From: Sphaerisporangium flaviroseum
Lineage (GTDB): Bacteria; Actinomycetota; Actinomycetes; Streptosporangiales; Streptosporangiaceae
DNA: 64,000 nt
Assembly (NCBI RefSeq): GCF_039537005.1
Contig: NZ_BAAAZR010000001.1
Location: forward strand, 62,001-126,000
Reading direction: 5' to 3'
Both the position numbers and the translations under genes were made by a program. Positions 53,900 through 63,025 of this stretch are shown here, one piece after another. The notes under the pieces are model-generated. The model saw only the letters and a program-made list of their open reading frames with translations, did not search any database and was not told where the DNA came from. Each line of letters starts with the position of its first letter. Positions within the stretch are counted from its first letter, which is position 1.

Positions 53900-55057
53900 A
53901 TGCGCCGCCGTACCTTTCTGAGGACAGTCTCCGCAGGTCTGGGAGCCGCCGCCTTCTCCGGTGCCGTCTGGCACGATGCCGTCGCGGCCACCTCGGCGAG
54001 AGCCGCTTCCGTGACGGCCGGCGAGAGCCCTTACGGGCCGTTGGGCGCGGCCGACGGCAACGGCGTCGCGTTGCCCGCCGGGTTCAGCAGTCGCGTCGTC
54101 GCCAGGTCGGGCCGGAGCGTGGGCGGCACGATCTGGCATCCGGCCCCCGACGGCGGCGCCTGCTTCGCCGACGGCAGCGGCTGGATCTACGTGTCCAACT
54201 CCGAGGTGCCCCTGGTAGGCGGCGCGTCGGCGATCAGGTTCGCGGCCGACGGCTCGATCGACCGGGCGTACCGGATCCTGAGCGGCACCAACCTCAACTG
54301 CGCGGGCGGGCGCACCCCGTGGAACACCTGGCTGTCATGCGAGGAGATCTTCCGCGGCAAGGTCTACGAGACCGACCCGTACGGCACGCGCGCGGCCCAG
54401 CAGCGCCCGGCCATGGGCAAGTTCAAGCACGAGGCCGCCGCCTGCGACCCCGACCGGGCGGCCATCTACCTGACCGAGGACGAGAGCGACGGCTGTTTCT
54501 ACCGCTTCACCCCCAACGTCTGGGGCGACCTGTCCAGCGGCAGGCTGGACGTCCTGTGCGGCATCGGCGGCGACAGCGTCGAGTGGCGGCCCGTCCCCGA
54601 CCCCACGCCGGGGGTCCTGGGGCGGCAGACCCGCCACCAGGTGTCCGCCGCCAGGCACTTCAACGGCGGCGAAGGCTGCTACTACGCCGGCGGGATCTGC
54701 TATTTCACCGCCAAGGGCGACCGCAAGGTCTGGGCCTACGACACCACCCGCCAGACGGTGACCTCCGTCTACGACGGCGGTGGCACGCTCGACGGCGTCG
54801 ACAACATCACCGGCCTGCCGCCAGGAGATCTCTACGTGGCCGAGGACGGGGGCAACATGGAGATCAACATCATCACCTTCGACGGCGTCGTCGCCCCTGT
54901 CCTGCGGCTCGACGGCCAGAGCGGGTCGGAGATCACCGGACCCGCCTTCTCACCGGACGGCACCCGGCTGTACTTCTCCTCCCAGCGCGGCACCAGCGGC
55001 GAGTCGTTGGGCACCGGTGGCATCACCTACGAAGTGACCGGCCCGTTCCGCCGCTGA
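53900..55057 (+). CDS. PhoX-type secreted alkaline phosphatase (DUF839)
   Basis: 385 residues from an ATG with GGAG six nt upstream. The N-terminus MRRRTFLRTVSAGLGAAAFS is a Tat signal. PhoX landmarks are NCAGGRTPWNTWLSCEE, GKFKHEAAACDP, YLTEDESDGCFYRFTP, and the C-terminal NITGLPPGDLYVAEDGGNM. PhoX enzymes are Ca/Fe-dependent phosphomonoesterases exported folded by Tat. The SGNH gene follows 47 nt later in the same direction. Confidence 0.88.
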   Translation: MRRRTFLRTVSAGLGAAAFSGAVWHDAVAATSARAASVTAGESPYGPLGAADGNGVALPAGFSSRVVARSGRSVGGTIWHPAPDGGACFADGSGWIYVSNSEVPLVGGASAIRFAADGSIDRAYRILSGTNLNCAGGRTPWNTWLSCEEIFRGKVYETDPYGTRAAQQRPAMGKFKHEAAACDPDRAAIYLTEDESDGCFYRFTPNVWGDLSSGRLDVLCGIGGDSVEWRPVPDPTPGVLGRQTRHQVSAARHFNGGEGCYYAGGICYFTAKGDRKVWAYDTTRQTVTSVYDGGGTLDGVDNITGLPPGDLYVAEDGGNMEINIITFDGVVAPVLRLDGQSGSEITGPAFSPDGTRLYFSSQRGTSGESLGTGGITYEVTGPFRR

Positions 55058-55104
55058 CCGAAGACCCGGATTCCCCACCCCCCACCCCCGCCGAAGGAGT
55101 CCCC

Positions 55105-55959
55105 ATGGTCAGACGGATCTTCACCATGCTCGCCGCGGCCGCCCTGGTCTTCGCGATCGTCCCCCGAGCGGAGGCCGCGCAGGGCGAGGTGTACGTGGCG
55201 CTCGGTGACTCGGCCGCCTCGGGTCCGCTCGTCCCTAACCAGGTCCTCCCCGACCTCGGCTGCTGGCGCTCCGACCACAACTACGCGCACCTGACCGCCA
55301 GGGCCATCGGCGCCGCCACCTTCCGCGACGTCACCTGCTCTGGCGCCGACACCACCGACATGTACCAGCCGCAGCGCACCGACCTCGGTACCCTGCCGCC
55401 GCAGCTCGACGCGCTCAGCCAGGACACCACGCTCGTCACCGTGCAGATCGGCGCCAACGACGTCGGCCTGACCGGTTTCATCGAGGACTGCCTGAACCTG
55501 CTGCCGCCCCCCGTCGGCGACGCGTGCAACGACGACTACATCGTCAACGGCCAGGACAGCTGGAGGGTGGAGACCGACGCGCTGCGTCCCCGGCTGACCA
55601 CACTGGCCGCCGACATCCGCGCCCGTGCCCCGCAGGCCAGGATCTTCGTGGTCGGCTACGCCACCTACGCCCCGCCGAACGGGTGCTACCCGCGTGTCCC
55701 GATCATCAGGTCCGACGCCAACTACATCCGCGCGACCCTGCGGTACTTCAACCAAATGCTGGCCGAGCAGGCGGCCGCCGCCGGTGTCGGCTTCATCGAC
55801 CTGCAGACCCCGAGTGCCGGCCACGACCCGTGCGCCGCCCCCGGCGTCCGCTGGATCGAGCCGTACATCCCGGCCGCTCCCGCCGCGCCGTTCCACCCGA
55901 ACGCCCTCGGCATGCGCAACTTCGCCACCGTGGTCACGGCCGCGGTCTCCGGGGTCTGA
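55105..55959 (+). CDS. Secreted SGNH/GDSL hydrolase (lipase/esterase)
   Basis: 284 residues. ATG with GAAGGAG upstream; the signal peptide MVRRIFTMLAAAALVFAIVP is cleaved near AEA. The blocks are in order: ALGDSAASGPLV (nucleophile Ser), GADTTDM, IGANDVGL (block III Asn) and the C-terminal PFHPNALGMRN with the His. Several Cys (GCW, TCSG, DCLN, DACND, NGCY, DPCA) suggest three disulfides, as in Streptomyces lipases. It probably follows the PhoX gene in one transcript. Confidence 0.88.
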   Translation: MVRRIFTMLAAAALVFAIVPRAEAAQGEVYVALGDSAASGPLVPNQVLPDLGCWRSDHNYAHLTARAIGAATFRDVTCSGADTTDMYQPQRTDLGTLPPQLDALSQDTTLVTVQIGANDVGLTGFIEDCLNLLPPPVGDACNDDYIVNGQDSWRVETDALRPRLTTLAADIRARAPQARIFVVGYATYAPPNGCYPRVPIIRSDANYIRATLRYFNQMLAEQAAAAGVGFIDLQTPSAGHDPCAAPGVRWIEPYIPAAPAAPFHPNALGMRNFATVVTAAVSGV

Positions 55960-55988
55960 GCGAAGCTCGTACGCGGGACCGCGCGGCG

Positions 55989-57203
55989 TCAGCGCCGGTG
56001 ACCGAGCTGACGCCGCGCGGCCAGCGCCGCCCCGATGCGCTGGAGGTGCGCCGGGTCCATGGGGTCGAGGCCGGTGAGGCTCACGGCCCTGCGCAGCCGG
56101 TAGTCGACCGTGTTGGGGTGCACGTGCAGCACCTCGGCCGACCGCCGCCGGTCGAGCCCCGTGTCCAGGTACACCTTGAGCGTCCTGAGCAGGTCGGGGT
56201 TGTCCACGAGGGGGTCGAGCAGCCCGGCGAGCGCGGCCGTCGCCGGGCTCGACCGGGTGAGCTGGTATTCGAGGAGCACGTCGGCGAGCCGGTAGGCGCC
56301 CGGCGGCTGCTGGAAGATCTGCACCACCTCCAGCACCTCCTCGGCCAGCTTCGCCGCGGCGGGCACGTTCGCGGGCGGCGCGAACTCGGCGGCGGCCCAC
56401 ACCGGCACGCCCGCGGCCTTGCTCAACTCGGCGGTGATCTGCCCGGCCGCCCATTCATCGGGTGAGTCACCGCCGCCGCAAGGGACGAGCAGGAGCCCGC
56501 CCGTCGTGTCGAGCACCGACAGCACCGGATCCCCCGCCTGCCGTCGCAGCGCGGCCGCGATCCGGTGGAGCTTGCGCCGCCCGGCGATGAACCCTCCGGA
56601 CTCGGCGGACTCCTCGTCGTCGTGCCTGCCGAGCGCGATCGCCATCACCAGGTAGCGCGGCGCCAGCCGTACTCCCGCCAGCGCCACCTGGTCGCCCGCG
56701 AGCAGCGCGGACACCGTCGCGTGCATCGCGTGCTGCTCGTGGCTGAGCATGCTCTCGCGCTCCTCCAGGTAGGCAGTGCACACCGCGCCCGTCACCGCCT
56801 CCGTGTAGACGAGGATGAGGCGGTTGGCGGCCAGGACGTCATCGAGGTCGGACGGCGTGGCGGTGGCGAACAGCTGCTCCGACACCACGCGGGCGCCGAA
56901 GTGGTAGGCGGCGAGCAGCGCCTCCAGCGGCACCCCTTCCTGGGCGCGGCGGGCCGCCGAGGAGCGCATCGGCGACAGGTCCGCTCCGGTGGGCGGGAGG
57001 CGGTCGCGGAACATCCGGCAGATCAGCCGCAGGTTGTGCACGGTGATCCGGGTGATGTCGCCGTCGAGCTCTTCCCTGGGCAGTCGCCGGTAGATCGGGA
57101 TCTGCTCCGCGAAGCCCTGGACGAGCCGCCTGGCCAGCATTGCGGTCTGGCGTTCGAGCAACTCGTGCATCGGGCGACCGGCCACGATGAGGGCGTGCAC
57201 CAC
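55989..57203 (-). CDS. PucR/CdaR-family transcriptional regulator
   Basis: 404 residues. A helical N-terminal domain of the RsbT-antagonist-like type (RSSAARRAQEGVPLEALLAA) and a middle GGDEF-like part (VLDTTGGLLLVPCGG) precede the PucR C-terminal helix-turn-helix: DTGLDRRRSAEVLHVHPNTV and DYRLRRAVSLTGLDP. Such regulators control catabolic or differentiation genes with a small ligand. It lies between the SGNH hydrolase and the xylanase; whether it controls either is unknown. Confidence 0.88.
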   Translation of the reverse strand: MVHALIVAGRPMHELLERQTAMLARRLVQGFAEQIPIYRRLPREELDGDITRITVHNLRLICRMFRDRLPPTGADLSPMRSSAARRAQEGVPLEALLAAYHFGARVVSEQLFATATPSDLDDVLAANRLILVYTEAVTGAVCTAYLEERESMLSHEQHAMHATVSALLAGDQVALAGVRLAPRYLVMAIALGRHDDEESAESGGFIAGRRKLHRIAAALRRQAGDPVLSVLDTTGGLLLVPCGGGDSPDEWAAGQITAELSKAAGVPVWAAAEFAPPANVPAAAKLAEEVLEVVQIFQQPPGAYRLADVLLEYQLTRSSPATAALAGLLDPLVDNPDLLRTLKVYLDTGLDRRRSAEVLHVHPNTVDYRLRRAVSLTGLDPMDPAHLQRIGAALAARRQLGHRR

Positions 57204-57278
57204 GATCGAACACTGCCAAACCGGCCCCCTTTCCGCAATGAAAGGACCGCCTCGGCATGATCGGACGGCCGCACCGCG

Positions 57279-57317
57279 CCCGGCGGCCGTGTACCGGAGG
57301 AGGACACGGCCGCCGGG
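57279..57317 (-). terminator. Terminator of the xylanase gene
   Basis: CCCGGCGGCCGTGT and ACACGGCCGCCGGG form a perfect 14-bp stem with an 11-nt loop, 16 nt beyond the stop. Confidence 0.75.
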
Positions 57318-57332
57318 CTCGGGAGTGGCGGG

Positions 57333-58376
57333 TCACCTCTTGCGGACCGACAGCAGGGCGTTGTAGGCAGGCTTGGGGTTCAGGTTCTCGTCCATGATGC
57401 AGGCGGCGCCTTCACCGTCGAACCAGCCGGGCACCCAGGAGTGGCGGTCGGTGTAGCCCCAGACGGTGAACTCGACGCAGCGCCGGTCGGCGACGCAGGT
57501 GGACAGCATCCGCTTGTAGTAGTCGGCCTGGGTGGCCAGCTTCTCCGGCGTCACCGGCAGCACCATGCGCACGTCGGCCTCGGTGATCGCGGCCTCCAGG
57601 CCGAGATCGGTGAACTGGCGCATGACGTTGGGGAAGTCGGCCGGGTAGTCGTACTGGATGCCCAGGTGCCCCTGGAAGCCGATGCCGTCGATCGGCACCC
57701 TCTTGGCCTTGAGGTCCTTGACGATGTTCAGCGTGGTGTTGATCTTGTCGGTGTCCCACTCCAGGTTGTAGTCGTTGATGTAGAGCTTGGCGTGCGGGTC
57801 GGCCTGGTGCGCCCAGCGGAAGGCGTCGGCGATGTAACCGGGGCCGAGGTGGGTCAGCCAGATGGTCTGGCGCAGGTTGCCGTCGTCGTCCACCACCTCG
57901 TTGACCACATCCCAGGCGCGGATCTTGCCGCGGTACCGGCCGGCCTCGGTCATGATGTGGTCGCGCAGGATCTTGCGCAGTTCCTTGGCGTCGATGCTGC
58001 CGTCGGCGACGCCCTCGGTGAGCCAGGTGGGGAGCTGGTTGTGCCAGACGAGGGTGTGCCCGCGCACCTTCTGCCGGTTGCGCTGGGCGTTCCTGACCAC
58101 CGCGTCGGCGGCCTCCCAGGTGTACACGCCCCGCTCGGCCTCGATCGACTCCCACTTCATCGCGTTCTCGCCGGTGATGTGGGTGAACTCGCGGTTGAGC
58201 ACCGTGCGGTAGTCGGCCTCACCGGCGAGGGCGGTGACGTCGACGGCGGAGCCGATCCACACCCCGAGCTTGTGCGACAACTCGCGAAGGTTGTCGGGAG
58301 CCTTACCGGCGTGCGCCGGGAGCGGTATGGCCAGCGCGAGCACGATGGTGACCAGCCCCAGCAGGAGACGTTTCAT
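57333..58376 (-). CDS. Secreted endo-1,4-beta-xylanase, GH10
   Basis: 347 residues. The signal peptide MKRLLLGLVTIVLALAIPLP is cleaved after AHA. The catalytic domain covers the rest: WESIEAERGVYTWEAADAVV, HTLVWHNQLPTWL, the acid/base Glu in WDVVNEVVDDDG and the nucleophile Glu in LEAAITEADVRM, with FTVWGYTDRHSWVPG near the end. No carbohydrate-binding module follows. It degrades xylan outside the cell. Control is probably through the operators at 58444-58529. Confidence 0.93.
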   Translation of the reverse strand: MKRLLLGLVTIVLALAIPLPAHAGKAPDNLRELSHKLGVWIGSAVDVTALAGEADYRTVLNREFTHITGENAMKWESIEAERGVYTWEAADAVVRNAQRNRQKVRGHTLVWHNQLPTWLTEGVADGSIDAKELRKILRDHIMTEAGRYRGKIRAWDVVNEVVDDDGNLRQTIWLTHLGPGYIADAFRWAHQADPHAKLYINDYNLEWDTDKINTTLNIVKDLKAKRVPIDGIGFQGHLGIQYDYPADFPNVMRQFTDLGLEAAITEADVRMVLPVTPEKLATQADYYKRMLSTCVADRRCVEFTVWGYTDRHSWVPGWFDGEGAACIMDENLNPKPAYNALLSVRKR

Positions 58377-58443
58377 GGTGCCTCACTTGTGTCCTCGATG
58401 ACGGTCGTGTGGACCCCGATGACGGTCGCGACGCATGGTCGCT

Positions 58444-58473
58444 GAAACTTTCGGGATATCTCCGAGAGGTTTC
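58444..58473. promoter_or_regulatory. Imperfect dyad upstream of the xylanase
   Basis: GAAACTTTCGG and TCCGAGAGGTTTC flank a GATATC centre, with one uneven arm. It lies 68 nt upstream of the xylanase ATG and shares CTTTCGG half-sites with the palindrome at 58516. Confidence 0.4.
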
Positions 58474-58515
58474 GTGTCATGAAACGTAAATGTAACGAAG
58501 CCAGCAGTCAACGGT

Positions 58516-58529
58516 CCGAAAGCTTTCGG
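58516..58529. promoter_or_regulatory. Perfect 14-bp palindrome, xylanase operator candidate
   Basis: CCGAAAGCTTTCGG reads the same on both strands. CGAAA/TTTCG palindromes occur upstream of xylanase and beta-xylosidase genes in Streptomyces and are bound by LacI/ROK-type repressors. Confidence 0.55.
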
Positions 58530-58585
58530 CAGTATCAACCCTGCTAATAGTGCCTTCGGCGAGGCTTCCTCGGTGCGGCCGAGGA

Positions 58586-58843
58586 TCAGTGCCGGGAGGC
58601 GGCCTGTTCGAGCGCCTCGCCGCCTCGGAGGAGGCGCTCCTCCAGCTCGGTCTCGGCCGTCAGTCCCGCGGCGAGCGCGGCGAGCGTGGCCGCGCACCGC
58701 ACGTTCGACAGACCGCGCTCCAGGACCTCGCGTGACAGGCTGTGGCGCCGCACGGCGTACCACCCGCCTCCGACCGCGTCGGAGACCAGCCAGTTTCGGC
58801 CGTATTTCGCCCTGAGCTCCGCAAGCGTCACCGCCATGGCCAT
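58586..58843 (-). CDS. Small actinobacterial protein of unknown function, 85 aa
   Basis: MAMAVTLAELRAKYGRNWLV and SDAVGGGWYAVRR resemble a recurring short actinobacterial protein; the second half is helical (ATLAALAAGLTAETELEERL). Not recognised as to function. It lies alone between the xylanase operators and the YjbR-like gene, on the same strand as the xylanase. Confidence 0.6.
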   Translation of the reverse strand: MAMAVTLAELRAKYGRNWLVSDAVGGGWYAVRRHSLSREVLERGLSNVRCAATLAALAAGLTAETELEERLLRGGEALEQAASRH

Positions 58844-59114
58844 ACACCAAGGCTAGTGGACCATTCCGTTACCGTGCAATCACTGTCAGTAGCCGATCCT
58901 TCGATGGCCGATCCCACCGGGAGGGAGGCTTCGCGACGACCGCCCTTCCCGGCCTACGGGTCGAAGGGCACGAGCTGGTCACGCAAAGTGAACGGCTGCC
59001 GCTGGAGGGAGCGGCCGTACGGGATCCGAAGTGCTCCGGCCACAGCACAGGCGTCTCCCGGCGATCCCGCCGCAACCCGATGCCCAAGTCCGGCCAAGGC
59101 ACCACAATCAGCTC

Positions 59115-59489
59115 ATGAGCCAATGGCAGAAGACTCGTGAAGGGCTACGCGAGTTCGCCCTCACCCTCCCCGAGGCCTACGAGGACCACCCGTGGGGCGA
59201 CACCGTCATCAAGGTCAACAAGAAGGTCTTCGTTTTTCTGGGGGTGGACGGGGAGAGCGAGAAGTGGAAGCCGGGCTTCTCGGTGAAGCTGCGCCAGTCC
59301 CACGGTCACGCGCTCAGCGTGCCCGGTGCGGCTCCCGCGGGTTACGGTCTCGGCAAGTCGGGATGGGTCAGGATCCTGTTCACCGACGACATGCCCGAGG
59401 CCGACGTGCTGTGTGACTGGGTGGAGGAGAGCTACCGCATCGTGGCTCCCAAACGCCTGGTCGCCCGGCTGGACGCCGCCGAGTCCTAG
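59115..59489 (+). CDS. MmcQ/YjbR-family protein
   Basis: 124 residues from MSQWQKTREGLREFALTLPE. PEAYEDHPWGDTVIKVNKKV, KPGFSVKLRQSHGHAL and the C-terminal DWVEESYRIVAPKRL match the MmcQ/YjbR fold, a small alpha/beta domain of presumed nucleic-acid binding. Its TAG stop shares bases with the stop of the convergent soxG (CTAG at 59486-59489). Confidence 0.88.
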   Translation: MSQWQKTREGLREFALTLPEAYEDHPWGDTVIKVNKKVFVFLGVDGESEKWKPGFSVKLRQSHGHALSVPGAAPAGYGLGKSGWVRILFTDDMPEADVLCDWVEESYRIVAPKRLVARLDAAES

Positions 59490-60013
59490 TAGTCGACCGC
59501 CGCGTCGGTGATCCAGTCGGCGAGGTACCGGGCGAAGGACGCGCGGACCAGCACCCAGAACTCGTCGTCCTCGCGGGCGACCAGCACGACGTTGGCGCGC
59601 GCCAGCATGGTCTGCGCGCAGCGGCCCGGACCGAACACCGAGGGGTGCAGGTCGAGGGCGCATCCGTGCGCCAGCAGGTCGCGTGCCCCCGGCCCGGCCA
59701 CGAGCAGCGTCGTCCGCAGCGCCGACACATCGGTCACGGCCATCTCGGGGGACGGCGTGAGGCCGGGGTCTCCGATGGCCAGCCACTCATCGGGGCCGAG
59801 CCAGAGCACGTCCGCCTCGCCGGAGCGCAGCCAGGTCCCCGGCTCGACCGGCCACTGCGGCCCGAGCCGGCCGGGGTCGGCGCGGATGACGGTCTGCCTC
59901 AGGAACGGGATCTCCCGTACGCGTAGCCGGGCGTCCGTGATGCCGTCGAACCCGGCCAGCGGGCTCACCCGCCGATCCGCCGTGTCACTCGGCCGCCTCA
60001 TCGGTTCCGCCAT
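59486..60013 (-). CDS. soxG: Sarcosine oxidase gamma subunit
   Basis: About 175 residues; ATGs at 60034, 60013 and 60001 compete, 60013 has an AGGA at suitable distance. SoxG-like features: LRSGEADVLWLGPDEWLAIG, TLLVAGPGARDLLAHGCALD and VRASFARYLADWITDAA. It is the last gene of soxB-D-A-G, 39 nt behind soxA. Part of the heterotetrameric enzyme that demethylates sarcosine with tetrahydrofolate to glycine and 5,10-methylene-THF. Confidence 0.85.
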   Translation of the reverse strand: MAEPMRRPSDTADRRVSPLAGFDGITDARLRVREIPFLRQTVIRADPGRLGPQWPVEPGTWLRSGEADVLWLGPDEWLAIGDPGLTPSPEMAVTDVSALRTTLLVAGPGARDLLAHGCALDLHPSVFGPGRCAQTMLARANVVLVAREDDEFWVLVRASFARYLADWITDAAVDY

Positions 60014-60052
60014 CCCCTCATGTCCTGCCGGCATCTCCTCGGAGCCCTGCGC

Positions 60053-62743
60053 TCAGCCATCGCGGCGTGCTCCCTCAGGGTCGTATAGGACGTGGTGGGT
60101 GACCGTCACCGGGATCAGGTGGTCGCCGACGGGAGCGTACAGGCGCTCGCCGATCCGCTCCCGGCCGCCGCTCACCAGCGCGAGCGCGAAGGTACGCCCG
60201 AGGGCGGCGCTGCGGTAGCTGGAGGTGACGTGGCCGAGCATGGGCACGGGCGGCTCAGGCAGCCGGTCGAAGGCCACCAACTGGGTGCCCTCGGGCACCA
60301 GGACGTCCGGGTCCTCGGGCAGCAGTCCCACCATCTGCCGGCGGCCGGGCCGGGTGATGCCGGCGCGGGAGTGGGACCGCTTGCCGATGAAGTCGGCCTT
60401 CTTCTTCGAGACGACCCAGTCCATGCCCAGATCCGCCGGGGTGACCGTGCCGTCGGTGTCCTGGCCGATGATGGGGTATCCCTTCTCGGCGCGAAGGACG
60501 TGCATGGTCTCGGTTCCGTACGGCGTGACCGCGCCGGTCCCGAGGACGGCCTTCCAGAGCTCGGCCCCGTACCACCAGCCGACGTTGATCTCGTAGGCCA
60601 GCTCGCCGGAGAAGCTGATCCGGCAGACCCGTGCCGGCAGGCCGGCCACCTCGGTGTCGCGCCAGGTCATGAACGGGAAGCTCTCGGTGTCCACGGCCAG
60701 GTCCGGGGCGAGCCCGGCCAGCACGTCCCGCGAACCGGGTCCGGCCAGCGCGACGGTCGCCCACTGCTCGGTCACCGAGGTGCAGTGGACGCGGAGCCCG
60801 GGCCACTCGGTCTGCAGCCACTCCTCCATCCAGTCGAGCACCGCCGCCGCGTTGCCCGTGGTCGTGGTCACGAGGAAGCGGTCAGGCGCCAGGCGGATGA
60901 CGGTGCCGTCGTCGAACACCATGCCGTCGGCCCGGCACATCACCCCGTAGCGGATCGCGCCCACCTTGAGCGTGCTCATCATGTTCGTGTACAGGCGGTC
61001 GAGCAGTTCCCCCGCGTCCGGGCCCTGGACGTCGATCTTCCCCAGCGTGGAGGCGTCCATGGCGCCCGCCGCCCGCCGTACGGCCCGGCACTCGCGCAGG
61101 ACCGCGCTCTCCATGTCCTCCCCCTGCGCGGGGTAGTACCAGGGCCGTTTCCACTGCCCGACATTCTCGAACAGGGCCCCGTGGGACACGTGCCAGTCGT
61201 GCATGGCGGTGACCCGTACGGGGTCGTGCAGCGCGCCCCGGTCACGTCCGGCGAGGGTCGCGAAGGACACCGGGACGTACGGCGCGCGGAACGTGGTCGT
61301 GCCCAGGTCCGCGACGCCGACCCCGAGCAGGTGGGCGACGACCGCGCCGGTCAGCGTGCCGGAGGTCTTGCCCTGATCGTGGGCCGTGCCCGCCGTGGTG
61401 TACCGCTTGACGTGCTCGACCGAACGCAGGCCCGCGTCGGTGGCCCGCCGGAGGTCGGCCACGGTCACGTCCCGCTGGAGGTCGACGAAATGACCGGTGT
61501 AGTCGTCGGAGGGGACCAGCCACACGTGCTCCGCGCGTACGTCCGCCAGGGGGGCCCGCGGTGAGCCGGACCCGGCGGCCTCGCCGTCGGCCAGGCATCC
61601 GGCCAGGGTGAGCACGCCCCGTGCCGACCCGGCGACCTCGACGGCCTGACCGGCCGGGGCGGCGCCTCCCGGGACGAAGGCGCCAAGGCCCTTGTCGTAC
61701 TTCAGCTCCCCGCCGGCCTGGCTGAACAGGTGGACCACGGGGTTCCAGCCGCCGGAGACGAGCAGCAGGTCGGCCTCCACCTCGCGTGAACCGATCAGCA
61801 CCGCCCGCACACCCTGGTCGCCGGAGCCGCCGAGGACCCCGGTCACCAGCCGCCCTTCCCGGGCGTCGGCGATCTCGACGATCTCCACACCCGCCTCCGC
61901 GAGGTCGCGGGCCGCGTCGTACGCGCTGTCGCCCGCGGTGAAGACCACCGCCCGGCGACCGGCCCGCACGCCGTACCGGTTGGCGTACGCCCGCGCGGCG
62001 GACGCCAGCATGACCCCCGGGAGGTCGTTGCCGCTGAAGGCGATCGGCCGTTCGTGCGCGCCCGTCGCCAGCACGACCCTGCCCGCCCGGATCCGCCAGA
62101 CCCGCTCCCTGGTCACCGCGTCCTCACCCCGGCGCTCCACGGCGACGAGGTAGTTGTGGTCGTAGTACCCGACGACGCTCGTACGGGACAGGACGCGCAC
62201 GTCGGGAAGGGCCTGGAGCCGGTCGGCCGTCTCGAGCGCCCACTGGGCGCCGGGCCGCCCGTCCACCGTCTCGGCGGTGTCCGGCAGGCTGCCTCCGGCC
62301 ACGGGGCGGTCGTCGGCGAGGATCACCCGGGCGCCGGTGCGCGCTGCGGCCAGCGCGGCCGTTAGGCCCGCGGGACCGGCTCCCACCACCAGGACGTCGC
62401 AGTGGGCGTGCGTGGCGTCGTAGCGTGCCGGATCGGGGTCAGGCGAGAGCCTTCCCCGGCCGGCCAGGCTCGAGGCGGCCAGCCCTTCGTACAGCATGAT
62501 CGTGGTGGCCTGCACCATGGGCTCGGGGAAGGGCCGTTCGATCTGGACCACGGCGTTGGGCTCCTCGGTCCACGCGCCGTAGACCCCGCGCGGGCGGCCC
62601 AGCGTGACGCTGGTCCCGATGCGCCGCACCCCGTTGGCCAGCAGGGCGGCGGCCAGGGTGTCGCCTCGCCGTCCCTCGTAGGCGCGGCCGTCGAAGGTGA
62701 ACCGCAGTTTCTCGCCCTCGTGACCGGCCCGGCGGCGCGTCAT
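60053..62743 (-). CDS. soxA: Sarcosine oxidase alpha subunit
   Basis: 896 residues from MTRRRAGHEGEKLRFTFDGR; the open frame upstream overlaps soxD and is not used. The N-terminal ferredoxin-like domain is followed by a dinucleotide-binding domain (VVGAGPAGLTAALAAARTG, DDRPVAGGS) for NAD, a second GxGxxG-like region (VFTAGDSAYDAA), and a C-terminal aminomethyltransferase (GcvT-like) domain that binds tetrahydrofolate (GELLDRLYTNMMSTLKVG, ISFSGELAYEINV). Overlaps soxD by ATGA. Confidence 0.93.
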   Translation of the reverse strand: MTRRRAGHEGEKLRFTFDGRAYEGRRGDTLAAALLANGVRRIGTSVTLGRPRGVYGAWTEEPNAVVQIERPFPEPMVQATTIMLYEGLAASSLAGRGRLSPDPDPARYDATHAHCDVLVVGAGPAGLTAALAAARTGARVILADDRPVAGGSLPDTAETVDGRPGAQWALETADRLQALPDVRVLSRTSVVGYYDHNYLVAVERRGEDAVTRERVWRIRAGRVVLATGAHERPIAFSGNDLPGVMLASAARAYANRYGVRAGRRAVVFTAGDSAYDAARDLAEAGVEIVEIADAREGRLVTGVLGGSGDQGVRAVLIGSREVEADLLLVSGGWNPVVHLFSQAGGELKYDKGLGAFVPGGAAPAGQAVEVAGSARGVLTLAGCLADGEAAGSGSPRAPLADVRAEHVWLVPSDDYTGHFVDLQRDVTVADLRRATDAGLRSVEHVKRYTTAGTAHDQGKTSGTLTGAVVAHLLGVGVADLGTTTFRAPYVPVSFATLAGRDRGALHDPVRVTAMHDWHVSHGALFENVGQWKRPWYYPAQGEDMESAVLRECRAVRRAAGAMDASTLGKIDVQGPDAGELLDRLYTNMMSTLKVGAIRYGVMCRADGMVFDDGTVIRLAPDRFLVTTTTGNAAAVLDWMEEWLQTEWPGLRVHCTSVTEQWATVALAGPGSRDVLAGLAPDLAVDTESFPFMTWRDTEVAGLPARVCRISFSGELAYEINVGWWYGAELWKAVLGTGAVTPYGTETMHVLRAEKGYPIIGQDTDGTVTPADLGMDWVVSKKKADFIGKRSHSRAGITRPGRRQMVGLLPEDPDVLVPEGTQLVAFDRLPEPPVPMLGHVTSSYRSAALGRTFALALVSGGRERIGERLYAPVGDHLIPVTVTHHVLYDPEGARRDG

Positions 62744-63012
62744 CGTGTTCCCCCGTCGCCCGCGGCGGTGCCCGGCCGGATCTCGTTGGTGGCCGTGTCC
62801 CTGGTCAGGTTGAACCAGCGGCGGCAACCGGCCGCGTGGTTCCACCGCTCGGCGAACGGACCCTTCGGGTTGTCGCGGAAGAACAGGTAGTACGCCCACT
62901 CCTCGTCGGTGAGTGCGCCTGGGTCCTGCGGATAGGGGACGTGCGCCTGCCCGCCGTACCGGAACTCGGCCTCGTCGCGTGGCCCGCACCACGGACAGGG
63001 GATCAGCAGCAT
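62740..63012 (-). CDS. soxD: Sarcosine oxidase delta subunit
   Basis: 90 residues from MLLIPCPWCGPRDEAEFRYG. The CPWC pair with the downstream C and H (HAAGCRRWFNLTRDT) is the zinc site of SoxD. It lies between soxB (13-nt gap) and soxA (ATGA overlap). Confidence 0.92.
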   Translation of the reverse strand: MLLIPCPWCGPRDEAEFRYGGQAHVPYPQDPGALTDEEWAYYLFFRDNPKGPFAERWNHAAGCRRWFNLTRDTATNEIRPGTAAGDGGTR

Positions 63013-63025
63013 CGGTCGGGCTCCT

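Noticed and set aside
54319..55104. Long frame continuing across the PhoX gene into the SGNH hydrolase.
   Set aside because: The upstream part is a shifted reading of PhoX; the hydrolase has its own ATG, ribosome site and signal peptide at 55105.
60053..62992. The soxA frame is open upstream to 62992.
   Set aside because: The extra residues overlap soxD in another frame and are Arg/Pro-rich; soxA starts at 62743 with the usual ATGA overlap.
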